Positions 7,602 through 17,311 are shown, counted from the first letter of the stretch. The stretch: DNA of 40,243 nucleotides from Cohnella sp. GbtcB17 (GCF_019091135.1 NZ_JAGXJW010000068.1:1-40243), one strand, 5' to 3'. Numbers and translations: made by a program. Notes: generated by a model from the letters alone, not told the origin.

Positions 7602-7650
7602 CCAAACCGCTTCGGTCGTCTTGACACGGCAGGCGCGGTTTGGTATTTTT
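7602..7650 (+). terminator. Terminator of the ArgA-like gene overlapping the hrcA promoter
   Basis: CCAAACCGC (7602-7610) and GCGGTTTGG (7635-7643) form a perfect 9-bp stem with a 24-base loop, followed by TATTTTTG. The loop contains the hrcA -35 box and the T-run is its -10 box, so the same bases serve both functions. Confidence 0.65.
7621..7649 (+). promoter_or_regulatory. SigA promoter of the hrcA-grpE-dnaK-dnaJ operon
   Basis: TTGACA (7621-7626), 17-base spacer, TATTTT (7644-7649). Transcription should begin a few bases before the CIRCE element, as in the classical HrcA regulon. Confidence 0.75.
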
Positions 7651-7660
7651 GTAATAGTGA

Positions 7661-7687
7661 TTAGCACTCATGATCGTTGAGTGCTAA
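7661..7687. promoter_or_regulatory. CIRCE element (HrcA operator)
   Basis: TTAGCACTC-N9-GAGTGCTAA matches the CIRCE consensus at all 18 positions. It lies between the promoter and the hrcA RBS; HrcA bound here represses the whole chaperone operon until heat shock titrates GroE. Confidence 0.98.
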
Positions 7688-7712
7688 CGACGGCGAGGAG
7701 GGGGAACGATTC

Positions 7713-8738
7713 ATGCTCAGCGAGCGTCAACGAATGATATTAAGCGCTATTGTAGACGACTATATCCGCTCGGCGGAGCCCGTCGGCTCGCGCAGCATCT
7801 CCAAGCGCAGCGACGTCTCGTTCAGCCCCGCCACCATCCGCAACGATATGGCCGATCTGGAGGAGCTCGGGCTGCTCGAGCAGCCGCACACGTCTGCCGG
7901 CCGCATTCCTTCCATTAAAGGATATCGTTATTACGTGGACCATCTGATCCAACTCGGCGGGGTGAAGGAGCAGGACGTAAGACGTCTGCGGGGCCTGGTC
8001 GCGGAGAAGATGAACCACTGGGAGGGCGCCGTCAGTCATGCCGCGACGATCGTGTCGCAGCTGACCAATTATACGTCGATCGTACTCGGACCGGACTCGT
8101 TTCATACGAGCCTCAAGCACTTCCAGTTGCTGCCGCTGACCGATACGACGGCGGTTGCCATCGTCGTCGCCAACACGGGGCATGTGGAACACCGGACCAT
8201 CACGCTGCCCGAAGGCGTGGGCATGGACGATATGCGCAGAATCGCGGGCCTGCTCAACGAAAAGCTGACCGGCGTTCCCTTTTATAAGGTGAAGACGGTG
8301 CTGTATACCGAAGTGGCCAACGAGCTTCGCAGCTACATCGACCATTGCGAGCATATTCTGTCCCTGCTCGAGGACACGCTGAAGGAAGAGACTGAACCTA
8401 AAGTATTCCTGAGCGGCGCGACCAACATTTTGACGCAGCCGGAGTTCAAGGATGTCGACAAGGTCAAAGGCATTTTGGACGTGCTAGAGGAGACGCCGCG
8501 TCTCATGCAGCTGTTTCAGTCGCTATCCGAAGGGATACAGGTACGCATAGGGACGGAAAACGGCGTAGAAGCGATCAACCAATGCAGTCTCGTGACGGCG
8601 ACGATCTCCGCGGACGGTCAATTGCTCGGCACGATCGGCATATTGGGGCCGACGCGCATGGAGTACGGCAAGGTCATCGGCCTGCTGGATTACTTGTCCG
8701 GGGATTTGACTCGTCTTTACAACCGATTGTACAAATAA
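7713..8738 (+). CDS. hrcA: Heat-inducible transcription repressor HrcA
   Basis: Represses class I heat-shock genes by binding CIRCE; its activity depends on GroEL. 341 aa, the usual length. The N-terminal winged helix has ERQRMILSAIVDDYIRSAEPVGSRSIS and FSPATIRNDMADLEELGLLEQPHTSAGRIPS, followed by the GYRYYVD segment, the GAF-like middle domain and the C-terminal ILGPTRMEYGKVIGLLDYLSGDLTR. The ATG at 7713 is chosen because GGAGGGGG lies 8 bases upstream; the same frame is open back into the CIRCE element, which must be untranslated. It is the first gene of the operon and autoregulated by the CIRCE element 26 bases upstream. Confidence 0.97.
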   Translation: MLSERQRMILSAIVDDYIRSAEPVGSRSISKRSDVSFSPATIRNDMADLEELGLLEQPHTSAGRIPSIKGYRYYVDHLIQLGGVKEQDVRRLRGLVAEKMNHWEGAVSHAATIVSQLTNYTSIVLGPDSFHTSLKHFQLLPLTDTTAVAIVVANTGHVEHRTITLPEGVGMDDMRRIAGLLNEKLTGVPFYKVKTVLYTEVANELRSYIDHCEHILSLLEDTLKEETEPKVFLSGATNILTQPEFKDVDKVKGILDVLEETPRLMQLFQSLSEGIQVRIGTENGVEAINQCSLVTATISADGQLLGTIGILGPTRMEYGKVIGLLDYLSGDLTRLYNRLYK

Positions 8739-8782
8739 CGCGCGTACGCGCAAATGGATTCCGATGAGGAAGGAGCCGAGCA

Positions 8783-9352
8783 ATGGAACAGGATTTGAAG
8801 CAAGAACCTAACCTGAACGCGTCAGAGCAAGCCGCGCCGGAGACCGAAGAGACGATCGAGGCGCAGGCGGAGCAAGCCGAGCGAGCCTCGGCGGCACCGG
8901 AGGACGATCGGTTCGAGGAATTGAAGCGTCAGGCCGAGGAGGCGTACCAGCGCCAGCTTCGCGTACAGGCCGACTTTGACAACTATCGTCGCCGCACGCT
9001 GAAGGAGACGGCGGACCTGCAGAAGTACGCTTCGGTCAAGCTCGTGACCAACCTGCTTCCCGTGCTTGACAACTTCGGCCGGGCGCTGCAGACTTCGTCC
9101 GAGGGAGCCGAGAGCGATTCGTTCGTCAAGGGCATCGACATGATCAATCGCCAGCTTTGGCAGGTGCTCGAAGCCGAAGGGCTGAAGGCGATGGAGCCGG
9201 TCGGCCAGCCGTTCGATCCTGAGCTTCACCAGGCGATTATGCAGGTGGAATCGGACGAATACGAAGAAGGCATCGTCGTCGAGGTTGTCCAACCGGGCTA
9301 CTGGCTGAGCGACAAGGTCATCCGTCCCGCGATGGTCAAGGTCAGCGGGTAA
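8783..9352 (+). CDS. grpE: Nucleotide exchange factor GrpE
   Basis: Promotes ADP release from DnaK. 189 aa: an acidic, low-complexity N-terminal tail (about residues 1-45, rich in E, A and Q), a long coiled coil (EELKRQAEEAYQRQLRVQADFDNYRRR) and the C-terminal beta domain with the signature GQPFDPELHQAIMQVE and GYWLSDKVIRPAMVKV. AAGGAG lies 8 bases before the ATG. It is the second gene of the HrcA operon, with 44 bases after hrcA and 55 bases before dnaK. The sequence shows nothing unusual. Confidence 0.97.
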   Translation: MEQDLKQEPNLNASEQAAPETEETIEAQAEQAERASAAPEDDRFEELKRQAEEAYQRQLRVQADFDNYRRRTLKETADLQKYASVKLVTNLLPVLDNFGRALQTSSEGAESDSFVKGIDMINRQLWQVLEAEGLKAMEPVGQPFDPELHQAIMQVESDEYEEGIVVEVVQPGYWLSDKVIRPAMVKVSG

Positions 9353-9407
9353 TTTCTACTTAACCGAATTTCAAATTCACGCATTTAATGACTGGAGGAC
9401 TTGAATC

Positions 9408-11258
<1,851 letters not shown>

Positions 11259-11292
11259 AGCATAGATAGCCGGCTGCCGGCGGCAGCGAGTA

Positions 11293-11350
11293 GTCAAAGC
11301 CGGTTCCGCTTGGCGCTGCCTCTACGGCGCGCGGCGGAACCCGCTTTGAC
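11293..11350 (+). repeat. Long hairpin in the dnaK-dnaJ spacer
   Basis: GTCAAAGC-C-GGTTCCGC (11293-11309) pairs with GCGGAACC-C-GCTTTGAC (11334-11350): 16 base pairs with one C-C mismatch, 24-base loop. TTTGTC follows, so it could act as a partial terminator or as an RNA-stability/processing element that lowers dnaJ expression relative to dnaK. Confidence 0.75.
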
Positions 11351-11376
11351 TTTGTCATGGAGATGGAGGTTGAATA

Positions 11377-12495
11377 GTGGCGGACAAAAGAGATTTTTAC
11401 GAGGTGCTGGGCGTCGGCAAGGGCGCATCCGCGGACGAGATCAAAAAGGCTTACCGCGGCCTTGCCCGCAAATATCACCCGGACGTGAACAAGGCGGCCG
11501 ACGCGGAAGCCAAGTTCAAGGAAGTCAAGGAAGCGTACGATACGCTGAGCGACGATCAGAAGCGCGCCCGCTACGACCAGTTCGGCCATGAGGATCCGAT
11601 GGCGGGCATGGGTGGCGGACAAGGCGACTTCGGGGGCGGCTTCGGCGATATATTCGATATGTTCTTCGGGGGCGGAGGCGGTCGTCGCGACCCCAACGCG
11701 CCGCAGCGCGGCAATGACCTGCAGTATACGATGACGATCGAGTTCAAGGAAGCTGTCTTCGGCAAGGAGCTCGACATTACCATTCCGCGGACCGAGAGCT
11801 GCGACCACTGTCACGGCAGCGGCGCGGAGCCCGGCTCCAAGGTCGACAACTGTCCGACCTGCCGCGGCACCGGCCAGCAGGAGGTCGCGCAGAATACGCC
11901 GTTCGGACGCATCGTCAACCGCAGAACGTGTTCGACCTGCGGCGGGCGCGGCAAGATCATCAAGGACCGCTGCAAAGTGTGCTCGGGCAGCGGCCAGGTG
12001 AAGAAGCAGCGCAAAATTCACGTCAAGATTCCGGCAGGCGTGGACGACGGCTCCCAGCTTCGCGTAACCGGCGAAGGCGAAGGCGGCACACGGGGCGGTC
12101 CTCCGGGCGACCTGTACGTCGTCCTGCGCGTGAAGGCGCACGACTTTTTCGAGCGCGACGGCGACGACATTTACTGCGAGGTGCCGCTCACGTTCGCGCA
12201 GGCGGCGCTTGGCGACGAGATCGAGATTCCGACGCTGACCGAGAAGGTCAAGCTCAAGATCCCGTCCGGCACGCAGACCGGCACGTACTTCCGCCTCAAG
12301 GGCAAAGGCGTGCCGAAGCTGCGCGGCTACGGGCAAGGCGACCAGCATGTCAAAGTGACGGTCGTCACGCCGACCAACCTGAACGACGCGCAGCGCGAGC
12401 TGCTTCGGGAATTCGGCTCCACGACCGGCGAAGCCACCCACGAGCAGCACAAATCGATATTCGAGCGCATGAAAAAAGCGATTCTGGGCGATTGA
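11377..12495 (+). CDS. dnaJ: Co-chaperone DnaJ (Hsp40)
   Basis: Delivers substrates to DnaK and stimulates its ATPase. 372 aa, type I DnaJ. The J domain (about residues 4-68) has the HPD tripeptide in KYHPDVNK; a Gly/Phe-rich linker follows (GGGQGDFGGGFGDIFDMFFGGGGG), then four CxxCxGxG zinc repeats (CDHCHGSG, CPTCRGTG, CSTCGGRG, CKVCSGSG) and the C-terminal peptide-binding domains. Translation starts at GTG 11377, 9 bases after GGAGG; no ATG fits the family N-terminus. It is the last gene of the HrcA operon and is followed directly by a strong terminator. Confidence 0.98.
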   Translation: MADKRDFYEVLGVGKGASADEIKKAYRGLARKYHPDVNKAADAEAKFKEVKEAYDTLSDDQKRARYDQFGHEDPMAGMGGGQGDFGGGFGDIFDMFFGGGGGRRDPNAPQRGNDLQYTMTIEFKEAVFGKELDITIPRTESCDHCHGSGAEPGSKVDNCPTCRGTGQQEVAQNTPFGRIVNRRTCSTCGGRGKIIKDRCKVCSGSGQVKKQRKIHVKIPAGVDDGSQLRVTGEGEGGTRGGPPGDLYVVLRVKAHDFFERDGDDIYCEVPLTFAQAALGDEIEIPTLTEKVKLKIPSGTQTGTYFRLKGKGVPKLRGYGQGDQHVKVTVVTPTNLNDAQRELLREFGSTTGEATHEQHKSIFERMKKAILGD

Positions 12496-12505
12496 CAGAC
12501 GCACC

Positions 12506-12543
12506 GGCGCCCCTTCTTCGGAGGGGCGCCTTTTGCGTTTTTT
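12506..12543 (+). terminator. Terminator of the hrcA-dnaJ operon
   Basis: GGCGCCCCT (12506-12514) and AGGGGCGCC (12522-12530), perfect 9-bp stem with a 7-base loop, followed by TTTTGCGTTTTTT. Confidence 0.95.
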
Positions 12544-12547
12544 GGCA

Positions 12548-13131
12548 GCTACAGCAAGCTGTAGCCGCGCAAACCTCGCTTGGAGCAGAGCGGTCGAGCT
12601 TTAGACTCGCGCAAATCTCGCTTACAGCCGGCTGCTCCCGCCAATTCCGCACTGTAGCCGCGCAAACCTCGCTTGGAGCAGAGCGGTCGAGCTGTAGCCT
12701 CGCAAATCTCGCTTACAGCCGGCTGCTCCCGCCAATTCCGCGCTGTAACGGCGCAAACCTCGCTTGGAGCAGAGCGGTCGAGCTGCAACCTCGCAAATCT
12801 CGCTTACAGCCGGCTGCTCCCGCAAATTCCATGCTGCAGGCGCGCAAATCTCGCTTGGAGCAGAGCAGTCGCGCTGCAACCTCGCAAACCTCGCTTACAG
12901 CCGGCTGCTCCCGCCAATTCCGCACTGTAGCCGCGCAAACCTCGCTTGGAGCAGAGCGGTCGAGCTTTAGCCTCGCGCAAATCTCGCTTACAGCCGACTG
13001 CTCCCGCCAATTCCGCACTGTAGCCTCGCAAACCTCGCTTGGAGCAGAGCGGTCGAGCTGTAGCCTCGCAAACCTCGCTTACAGCCGGCTGCTCCCGCCA
13101 ATTCCGCGCTGTAACGGCGCAAACCTCACTT
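12548..13131. repeat. Tandem array of six ~91-bp hairpin-forming units
   Basis: The motif CGCAAAyCTCGCTTGGAGC recurs at 12568, 12661, 12752, 12843, 12934 and 13027, and a truncated seventh copy starts at 13118. Spacings are 93, 91, 91, 91, 93 and 91; the two longer units carry an extra CG. Each unit has two related halves that share CGCAAAyCTCGCTT and then diverge. Within a unit GGAGCAG pairs with CTGCTCC about 45 bases on, and in most units GCTGTAGC pairs internally with GC-T-TACAGC, so every unit can fold. The array opens with GCTACAGC-AA-GCTGTAGC (12548-12565). There are no unique spacers, so it is not a CRISPR array; the period shifts the reading frame every unit, so it is not coding. Confidence 0.9.
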
Positions 13132-13237
13132 CGGCGAGCCCCCCTGCACATCATCCCCATGTATAAGCGGTATCCGTTCGCGCATCCTAACGTAGACTGC
13201 ATGCATTTTATTCGCCAATACGGGAGGATTAATATCG

Positions 13238-13390
13238 ATGGGCAAGCGAAGCAAGAGCAACGAGCAGTTACCCGTCGCGAGAGCCGAAGACGTCGAATTC
13301 GCGGCGGATCGCGCCGACGCAGACGATCTGGAAGCGCTGGAGCGCTCGGAGGAAGCCGACCGCCGGGCGCAGCAGTACGAAGGGACGTGA
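13238..13390 (+). CDS. YfhD-like small protein (50 aa)
   Basis: Short hydrophilic protein starting MGKRSKSNEQLPVARAEDVE and continuing with an acidic helical part (FAADRADADDLEALERSEEADRRAQQY). The order basic N-terminus, (D)VEFA, A-x-AD-x-DDLEA and an AD-x-RAQQ end resembles the small YfhD family of Bacillales, whose function is unknown. GGGAGG lies 8 bases before the ATG. The next gene starts 6 bases after the stop and is probably cotranscribed. It sits between the repeat array and the tyrS leader. Family assignment is from memory of the pattern and is moderate. Confidence 0.7.
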   Translation: MGKRSKSNEQLPVARAEDVEFAADRADADDLEALERSEEADRRAQQYEGT

Positions 13391-13396
13391 GCGGAC

Positions 13397-13747
13397 GTGG
13401 ATAAGACGACGCTTGAGGCGAGCTTCGACTCGCAGGAGGAAGCGGAAGCCGCAGTTCGCAAGCTGACGGCGCTGCGCGGGGATCGCTTCCGCATGGAGAG
13501 CGCGGCGGCGGGCGCGGATTTCGGCGCCAAGGCGGGCCGCAAGGATGCGATCGCGAGCGGCGTCGCCAGCGCGATGCTGTACGGCGGCGCCGAGCTCGAA
13601 GCGGCGGAGGAGCTCGGCACCGGCGCAGCGGAATACAGCCCGGCGGCCTCCAAGGCGGGAGCGATCCATCTGACCGCGGACATCCCGGGGGAATCCGTCG
13701 AGCAGGCGCGCCGCGTCATTCAGGATACGGGCGGCACGCTCGCTTAG
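13397..13747 (+). CDS. Small protein of unknown function (116 aa)
   Basis: GTG start 6 bases after the YfhD-like gene; the RBS is weak, which suggests translational coupling. The pattern is strand-helix (LEASFDSQEEAEAAVRKLTALRGDRFRMES), a middle rich in Gly/Ala (DAIASGVASAMLYGGAELEAAEELGTGAAEY) and a final strand-helix (GAIHLTADIPGESVEQARRVIQDTGGTLA). This resembles small two-repeat ferredoxin-like stress proteins (YflT/GsiB-neighbour type), but I cannot assign a family. No signal peptide or membrane segment is present. Codon use matches the surroundings, supporting a real gene. Confidence 0.65.
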   Translation: MDKTTLEASFDSQEEAEAAVRKLTALRGDRFRMESAAAGADFGAKAGRKDAIASGVASAMLYGGAELEAAEELGTGAAEYSPAASKAGAIHLTADIPGESVEQARRVIQDTGGTLA

Positions 13748-13766
13748 CAAAAAAGCAAGATGACGG

Positions 13767-13795
13767 TTGACATCGCCTGTCAATATCAATAAACT
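13767..13795 (+). promoter_or_regulatory. SigA promoter of tyrS
   Basis: TTGACA (13767-13772), 17-base spacer, TAAACT (13790-13795), just upstream of the T-box leader. Confidence 0.75.
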
Positions 13796-13814
13796 GTCTG
13801 TAACTCATATGCAT

Positions 13815-14070
13815 TTACGTTGAAGGAATCAGTAGCTGCCTCGTCCCTGTCTCAGAGAGCCGGGGGTCGATGAGACCCGGTACACACGCTGGCCAGCGAA
13901 TTACGTTCTGGAGTAACCCGGGTAATGCCGGGCGGCCTGGCGATCGATATCTCGCCGAGAGCGGCATCCATGGCGCGCGTACACGCGGCGTCCATCGGTG
14001 CAATTTGGGTGGTAACACGGTGGTCCAATCGTCCCTATGTCTATTTAGACAAGGGGCGATTTTTTATTTT
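13815..14070 (+). promoter_or_regulatory. T-box leader sensing uncharged tRNA-Tyr
   Basis: Stem I shows the AGAGAGCCGGGGGTCG K-turn/AG-bulge region (from 13853) and the sequence GCGAAT-TAC-GTTCTGGAG, in which TAC (13902-13904) sits where the specifier codon is expected and encodes tyrosine. The T-box TGGGTGGTAACACGG is at 14006-14020. The terminator arm AATCGTCCCT (14027-14036) pairs with AGGGGCGATT (14052-14061) followed by T5ATTTT. Binding of uncharged tRNA-Tyr to the T-box would favour the antiterminator and allow tyrS transcription. The 5' limit is approximate. Confidence 0.95.
14027..14070 (+). terminator. Regulated terminator of the tyrS T-box
   Basis: Stem AATCGTCCCT/AGGGGCGATT with one G-U and a 15-base loop, followed by TTTTTATTTT; the alternative structure to the antiterminator containing the T-box core. 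Confidence 0.9.
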
Positions 14071-14092
14071 CAGTCAAGGGGAGCGGTTACGA

Positions 14093-15364
14093 ATGAGCAT
14101 GAACATTATCGACGAACTGGAATGGCGCGACGCGATCAATCAGCAGACGGACGCCGAAGGTCTAAGAGAGTTGACGTCCCAGAAGGCGGTCTCGCTGTAC
14201 TGCGGCGTCGATCCGACGGGCGACAGCATGCATATCGGGCATCTCATCCCGTTCATGGTGCTGAAGCGGTTCCAGCTGGCGGGCCACCGTCCGGTCATTC
14301 TGATCGGCGGGGCGACAGGCACGATCGGCGATCCGAGCGGACGCACGACCGAGCGATCGCTGCAGACGCTGGAGCAGATCCAGGCGAATGTTGAGGCACT
14401 GGCGGCGCAGCTCACCAAGCTGTTCCTGACCGAGGACAACAGCCAGGGCTCGATGCGTATCGTGAACAACTACGACTGGACGCATAAGATCAACGTCATC
14501 GAATTTTTACGCGACTACGGCAAAAACTTCAGCATCAATTCGATGCTGGCCAAGGACGTCGTGGCGAGCCGGCTCGACAGCGGCATTTCGTTTACCGAAT
14601 TCTCGTACCAAATCCTGCAATCGCTCGACTTCCTCCATTTGTACAAGGAAGAGGACGTTCAGCTGCAAATCGGCGGCTCCGATCAATGGGGCAACATTAC
14701 GAGCGGTCTCGATCTGATCCGTAAAAAAGAAGGCGCGGAGGCGAAGGCGTTCGGACTTACAATCCCGCTCATGCTGAAGGCCGACGGCACGAAGTTCGGC
14801 AAGACGGCGGGCGGCGCGGTATGGCTCGATCCGAACAAGACGACGCCGTACGAGTTTTACCAGTTCTGGGCCAACACTGACGACCGCGACGTCGTCAAGT
14901 ACCTCAAGTACTTCACGTTTTTGTCCAAGGAACGGATCGAGGAGCTGGCCGAGAAGGTACAGACCGAGCCGCACAAGCGCGAAGCGCAAAAGACGCTGGC
15001 CGAGGAAATGACCCGGTTCGTGCACGGCGACGATCTGCTCGAGCAAGCCAAGCGCATCACGGACGCGCTGTTCAGCGGCGATATCAAGGCGCTGACGGCC
15101 GACGAGATCGAGCAAGGCTTCAAGGAAATGCCGACCTTCGAGGCGACGCCGGAAGCTAAAAACATTGTCGACTGGCTTGTTGATCTGAAGATCGAGCCCT
15201 CCAAGCGGCAGGCGCGCGAAGACATTACGAAAGGCGCCATTTACTTGAACGGCGATCGCGTCAGCGATCTGGAGCTTGAAGTGTCCGCGAGCCACGCGAT
15301 CGGCGGCAAGTTTGTGATCATCCGCAAAGGCAAGAAAAACTACAGTCTGGTGAAAATCGTCTAG
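14093..15364 (+). CDS. tyrS: Tyrosine--tRNA ligase
   Basis: Charges tRNA-Tyr. 423 aa, the usual length for the TyrRS-S type. The class I HIGH motif appears as MHIGH within DPTGDSMHIGHLIPFM, and the KMSKS loop is KFGKT in DGTKFGKTAGGAVWLDP, as in other Bacillales enzymes. QIGGSDQWGNI is the tRNA-Tyr synthetase core signature. A C-terminal S4 domain ends in GGKFVIIRKGKKNYSLVKIV. Start at 14093 (AAGGGGAG upstream); the frame is open through the T-box leader, so longer starts are rejected. Expression is set by the T-box leader. Confidence 0.98.
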   Translation: MSMNIIDELEWRDAINQQTDAEGLRELTSQKAVSLYCGVDPTGDSMHIGHLIPFMVLKRFQLAGHRPVILIGGATGTIGDPSGRTTERSLQTLEQIQANVEALAAQLTKLFLTEDNSQGSMRIVNNYDWTHKINVIEFLRDYGKNFSINSMLAKDVVASRLDSGISFTEFSYQILQSLDFLHLYKEEDVQLQIGGSDQWGNITSGLDLIRKKEGAEAKAFGLTIPLMLKADGTKFGKTAGGAVWLDPNKTTPYEFYQFWANTDDRDVVKYLKYFTFLSKERIEELAEKVQTEPHKREAQKTLAEEMTRFVHGDDLLEQAKRITDALFSGDIKALTADEIEQGFKEMPTFEATPEAKNIVDWLVDLKIEPSKRQAREDITKGAIYLNGDRVSDLELEVSASHAIGGKFVIIRKGKKNYSLVKIV

Positions 15365-15385
15365 CAAGTCGTCCGGCTCGCGCTT

Positions 15386-15415
15386 TTGCTTCCCGTTGAA
15401 CGCTAGTTGTATAAT
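15386..15415 (+). promoter_or_regulatory. SigA promoter of prmA
   Basis: A perfect TATAAT at 15410-15415 lies 36 bases before the prmA start, with a modest -35 (TTGCTT, 15386-15391) 18 bases upstream. Confidence 0.6.
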
Positions 15416-15451
15416 GGGGGCTAACGACGAGTCGTCTAGGGGGAAACGGAA

Positions 15452-16444
15452 TTGCGTTGGTTTGAAATTACGATCGTGGCAAACGAGCAGGCGCAGGAAA
15501 TGGTCGCGCACTACATGCATGAACTGGGCGCCGGCGGCGTATCCATAGAAGAATCGTGGTCGGAGGATAAGCCGAGGGATACGTCGCTCGGGCAGTGGTA
15601 CGACAAGCCGCTGAACGACATTCCGGCAGGGCTTGCGGTCATCGCGGGCTATTTTCCGGAAGATCTCTACGGGGATCCGCTGGTCGCCGAACTGACGGAG
15701 CTGCTGCGCGGCTTGCCCGAGTTCGGGTACGACGCCGGTGACTTTACCGTGCAGACCCGCGAAGTGAACGAGGACGATTGGGCGCATGCCTGGAAAAAGT
15801 ATTTCAAGCCGCTGCCGGTATCCGAGCGGCTGACGATCAAGCCGACCTGGGAGGACTATACGCCGCGCGAGGACGAACTCATCATCGAGCTCGATCCGGG
15901 CATGGCGTTCGGCACCGGGACGCACCCGACGACGGCGCTCTGCCTGAGGACGCTCGAAGGCGCGATCAACGAGGGCGACACCGTCATCGATGTCGGCACA
16001 GGCTCGGGCATTCTGGCGATCGGCGCGATGAAGCTGGGCGCCTCGCGGGTGCTCGCACTCGACTTGGACCCGGTGGCGGTGTCCAGCGCGACGGAGAACG
16101 TGAAGCTGAACGGCCTGCAGGACGATATCGAGGTGCGGCTCAGCGACCTGCTCGGCGTGCTGCAGGAGGGCGAATCGGCTGATCGCAGCGGCCCTTCAAG
16201 GGTTGTGCCGCCCGTCGATCTCGTCGTGGCCAACATTCTCGCGGAGATCATTCTGCTATTTATCGCGGACGTCTTCGACGTATTGAAGCCCGGCGGCATT
16301 TATATCGCCAGCGGCATCTACAAGAACAAGGAAGAGGACGTCGAGGCGGGGCTGCTCGCGGCCGGCTTCGAGATCGTCGATCGCGTGCGTCAGGACGACT
16401 GGATTGCGTTCGTATGCGGCAAGCCGAAGGGTGAGGACGAATGA
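15452..16444 (+). CDS. prmA: Ribosomal protein L11 methyltransferase PrmA
   Basis: Trimethylates ribosomal protein L11. 330 aa, slightly longer than the usual 310-315. The N-terminal substrate-recognition domain (MRWFEITIVANEQAQEMV) is linked to a class I SAM domain with DPGMAFGTGTHPTT, VIDVGTGSGILAIGAMKLGA and the NILAEII (NxL) motif. The start is a TTG at 15452, 8 bases after AGGGGG; no ATG fits the family N-terminus. Its stop overlaps the start of the next gene by 4 bases (ATGA). Corresponds to yqeT in B. subtilis, where it also follows dnaJ. Confidence 0.96.
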   Translation: MRWFEITIVANEQAQEMVAHYMHELGAGGVSIEESWSEDKPRDTSLGQWYDKPLNDIPAGLAVIAGYFPEDLYGDPLVAELTELLRGLPEFGYDAGDFTVQTREVNEDDWAHAWKKYFKPLPVSERLTIKPTWEDYTPREDELIIELDPGMAFGTGTHPTTALCLRTLEGAINEGDTVIDVGTGSGILAIGAMKLGASRVLALDLDPVAVSSATENVKLNGLQDDIEVRLSDLLGVLQEGESADRSGPSRVVPPVDLVVANILAEIILLFIADVFDVLKPGGIYIASGIYKNKEEDVEAGLLAAGFEIVDRVRQDDWIAFVCGKPKGEDE

Positions 16445-17124
16445 GCTTTTTCTGGTTTCCGCTGAACGAGCTGCCGTTCGTCCTGCTGACGATGCTCGTC
16501 GCGTTTACCGTGCACGAGTTCGCGCACGCATGGACGGCTTACAAGTTCGGCGATACGACCGCCTACGAGCAAGGTCGCGTCACGCTGAACCCGATGGCGC
16601 ACCTGGATCTGTTCGGCATTCTGTTCCTGCTCGTGGCCGGGTTCGGCTGGGCGAAGCCGGTGCCGGTCCGGCGCAGCCGGTTCAAGCGTCCGCGGATAAT
16701 GAGCATCGCGGTAACGGCGGCGGGTCCGATCAGCAACCTGCTGCTGGCCTTCATCGGTTTGTTCATTTATTTGCTGCTTGTGAAGGTTGGCGCGCTGGAT
16801 CAGTTCGCGACGAGGGAGACGGTTTGGACGTTTTTCAGCTACTTCGTGCCGATTAACGTCATGCTGTTCCTGTTTAACCTGATCCCGCTGCCGCCGCTCG
16901 ACGGCTACCGGATCGTCGAAGAGTTCGCGCCGTTGCGGCTTCGGCTCAAGATGATGCAGTTCGAGCAGTGGGGCATGTTTTTGTTCCTGCTTTTCGTGTT
17001 CCTGCCGCCGCTCAAGGCGGTGACGCTGACGCCGTTATTCTCGCTGGGCCGTCCGATCATCAACGGGATGACGGATGCGATTTTGAACTTGTTAAATATT
17101 TCTTCTCCCTTTTTGCAGGTCTAA
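16441..17124 (+). CDS. Site-2 protease family (M50) membrane metalloprotease
   Basis: 227-aa integral membrane protein of the M50 family of short site-2 proteases. The zinc motif HEFAH (in TVHEFAHAWTAYKFGD, near residue 22) and the second metal-binding motif NLIPLPPLDGYRI (near residue 145) are both intact, with four to six membrane segments and AGPISNLLLAFIG between them. Family members cleave within or near the membrane, often to release regulators; the target is unknown. It overlaps prmA by four bases and should be translationally coupled to it. A hairpin follows the gene. Confidence 0.92.
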   Translation: MSFFWFPLNELPFVLLTMLVAFTVHEFAHAWTAYKFGDTTAYEQGRVTLNPMAHLDLFGILFLLVAGFGWAKPVPVRRSRFKRPRIMSIAVTAAGPISNLLLAFIGLFIYLLLVKVGALDQFATRETVWTFFSYFVPINVMLFLFNLIPLPPLDGYRIVEEFAPLRLRLKMMQFEQWGMFLFLLFVFLPPLKAVTLTPLFSLGRPIINGMTDAILNLLNISSPFLQV

Positions 17125-17140
17125 TGCATTGTTCCTCAAA

Positions 17141-17190
17141 AAGAACTTCCGATTCTCGCGGCTCCCGCGGGGCGGAGGTTCTTGTTCATT
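17141..17190 (+). terminator. Probable terminator after the M50 protease gene
   Basis: AAGAACTTCCG (17141-17151) pairs with CGGAGGTTCTT (17173-17183) with one G-U; the following GTTCATTT is a poor U-tract, so termination may be partial. Confidence 0.5.
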
Positions 17191-17311
17191 TATCGCTCCG
17201 TTGCCGCCGGGCTGCCGCCAGACGCGCGAGGGCGCGCAAAGCTAGCGCCTGAACGCGTTTCGCGGTATGATGGACGGTGGAACTTGAATCGATCGTGGAG
17301 GCTTCAAGCGA

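Noticed and set aside
12548..13131. CRISPR array
   Set aside because: The period is 91-93 bases with whole units repeated and no unique spacers; no cas genes nearby.
12549..13202. Overlapping frames in the repeat array with repeated RNWREQPAVSE-like peptides
   Set aside because: The 91/93-bp period shifts the reading frame each unit, so no single protein results; no RBS and no codon bias.
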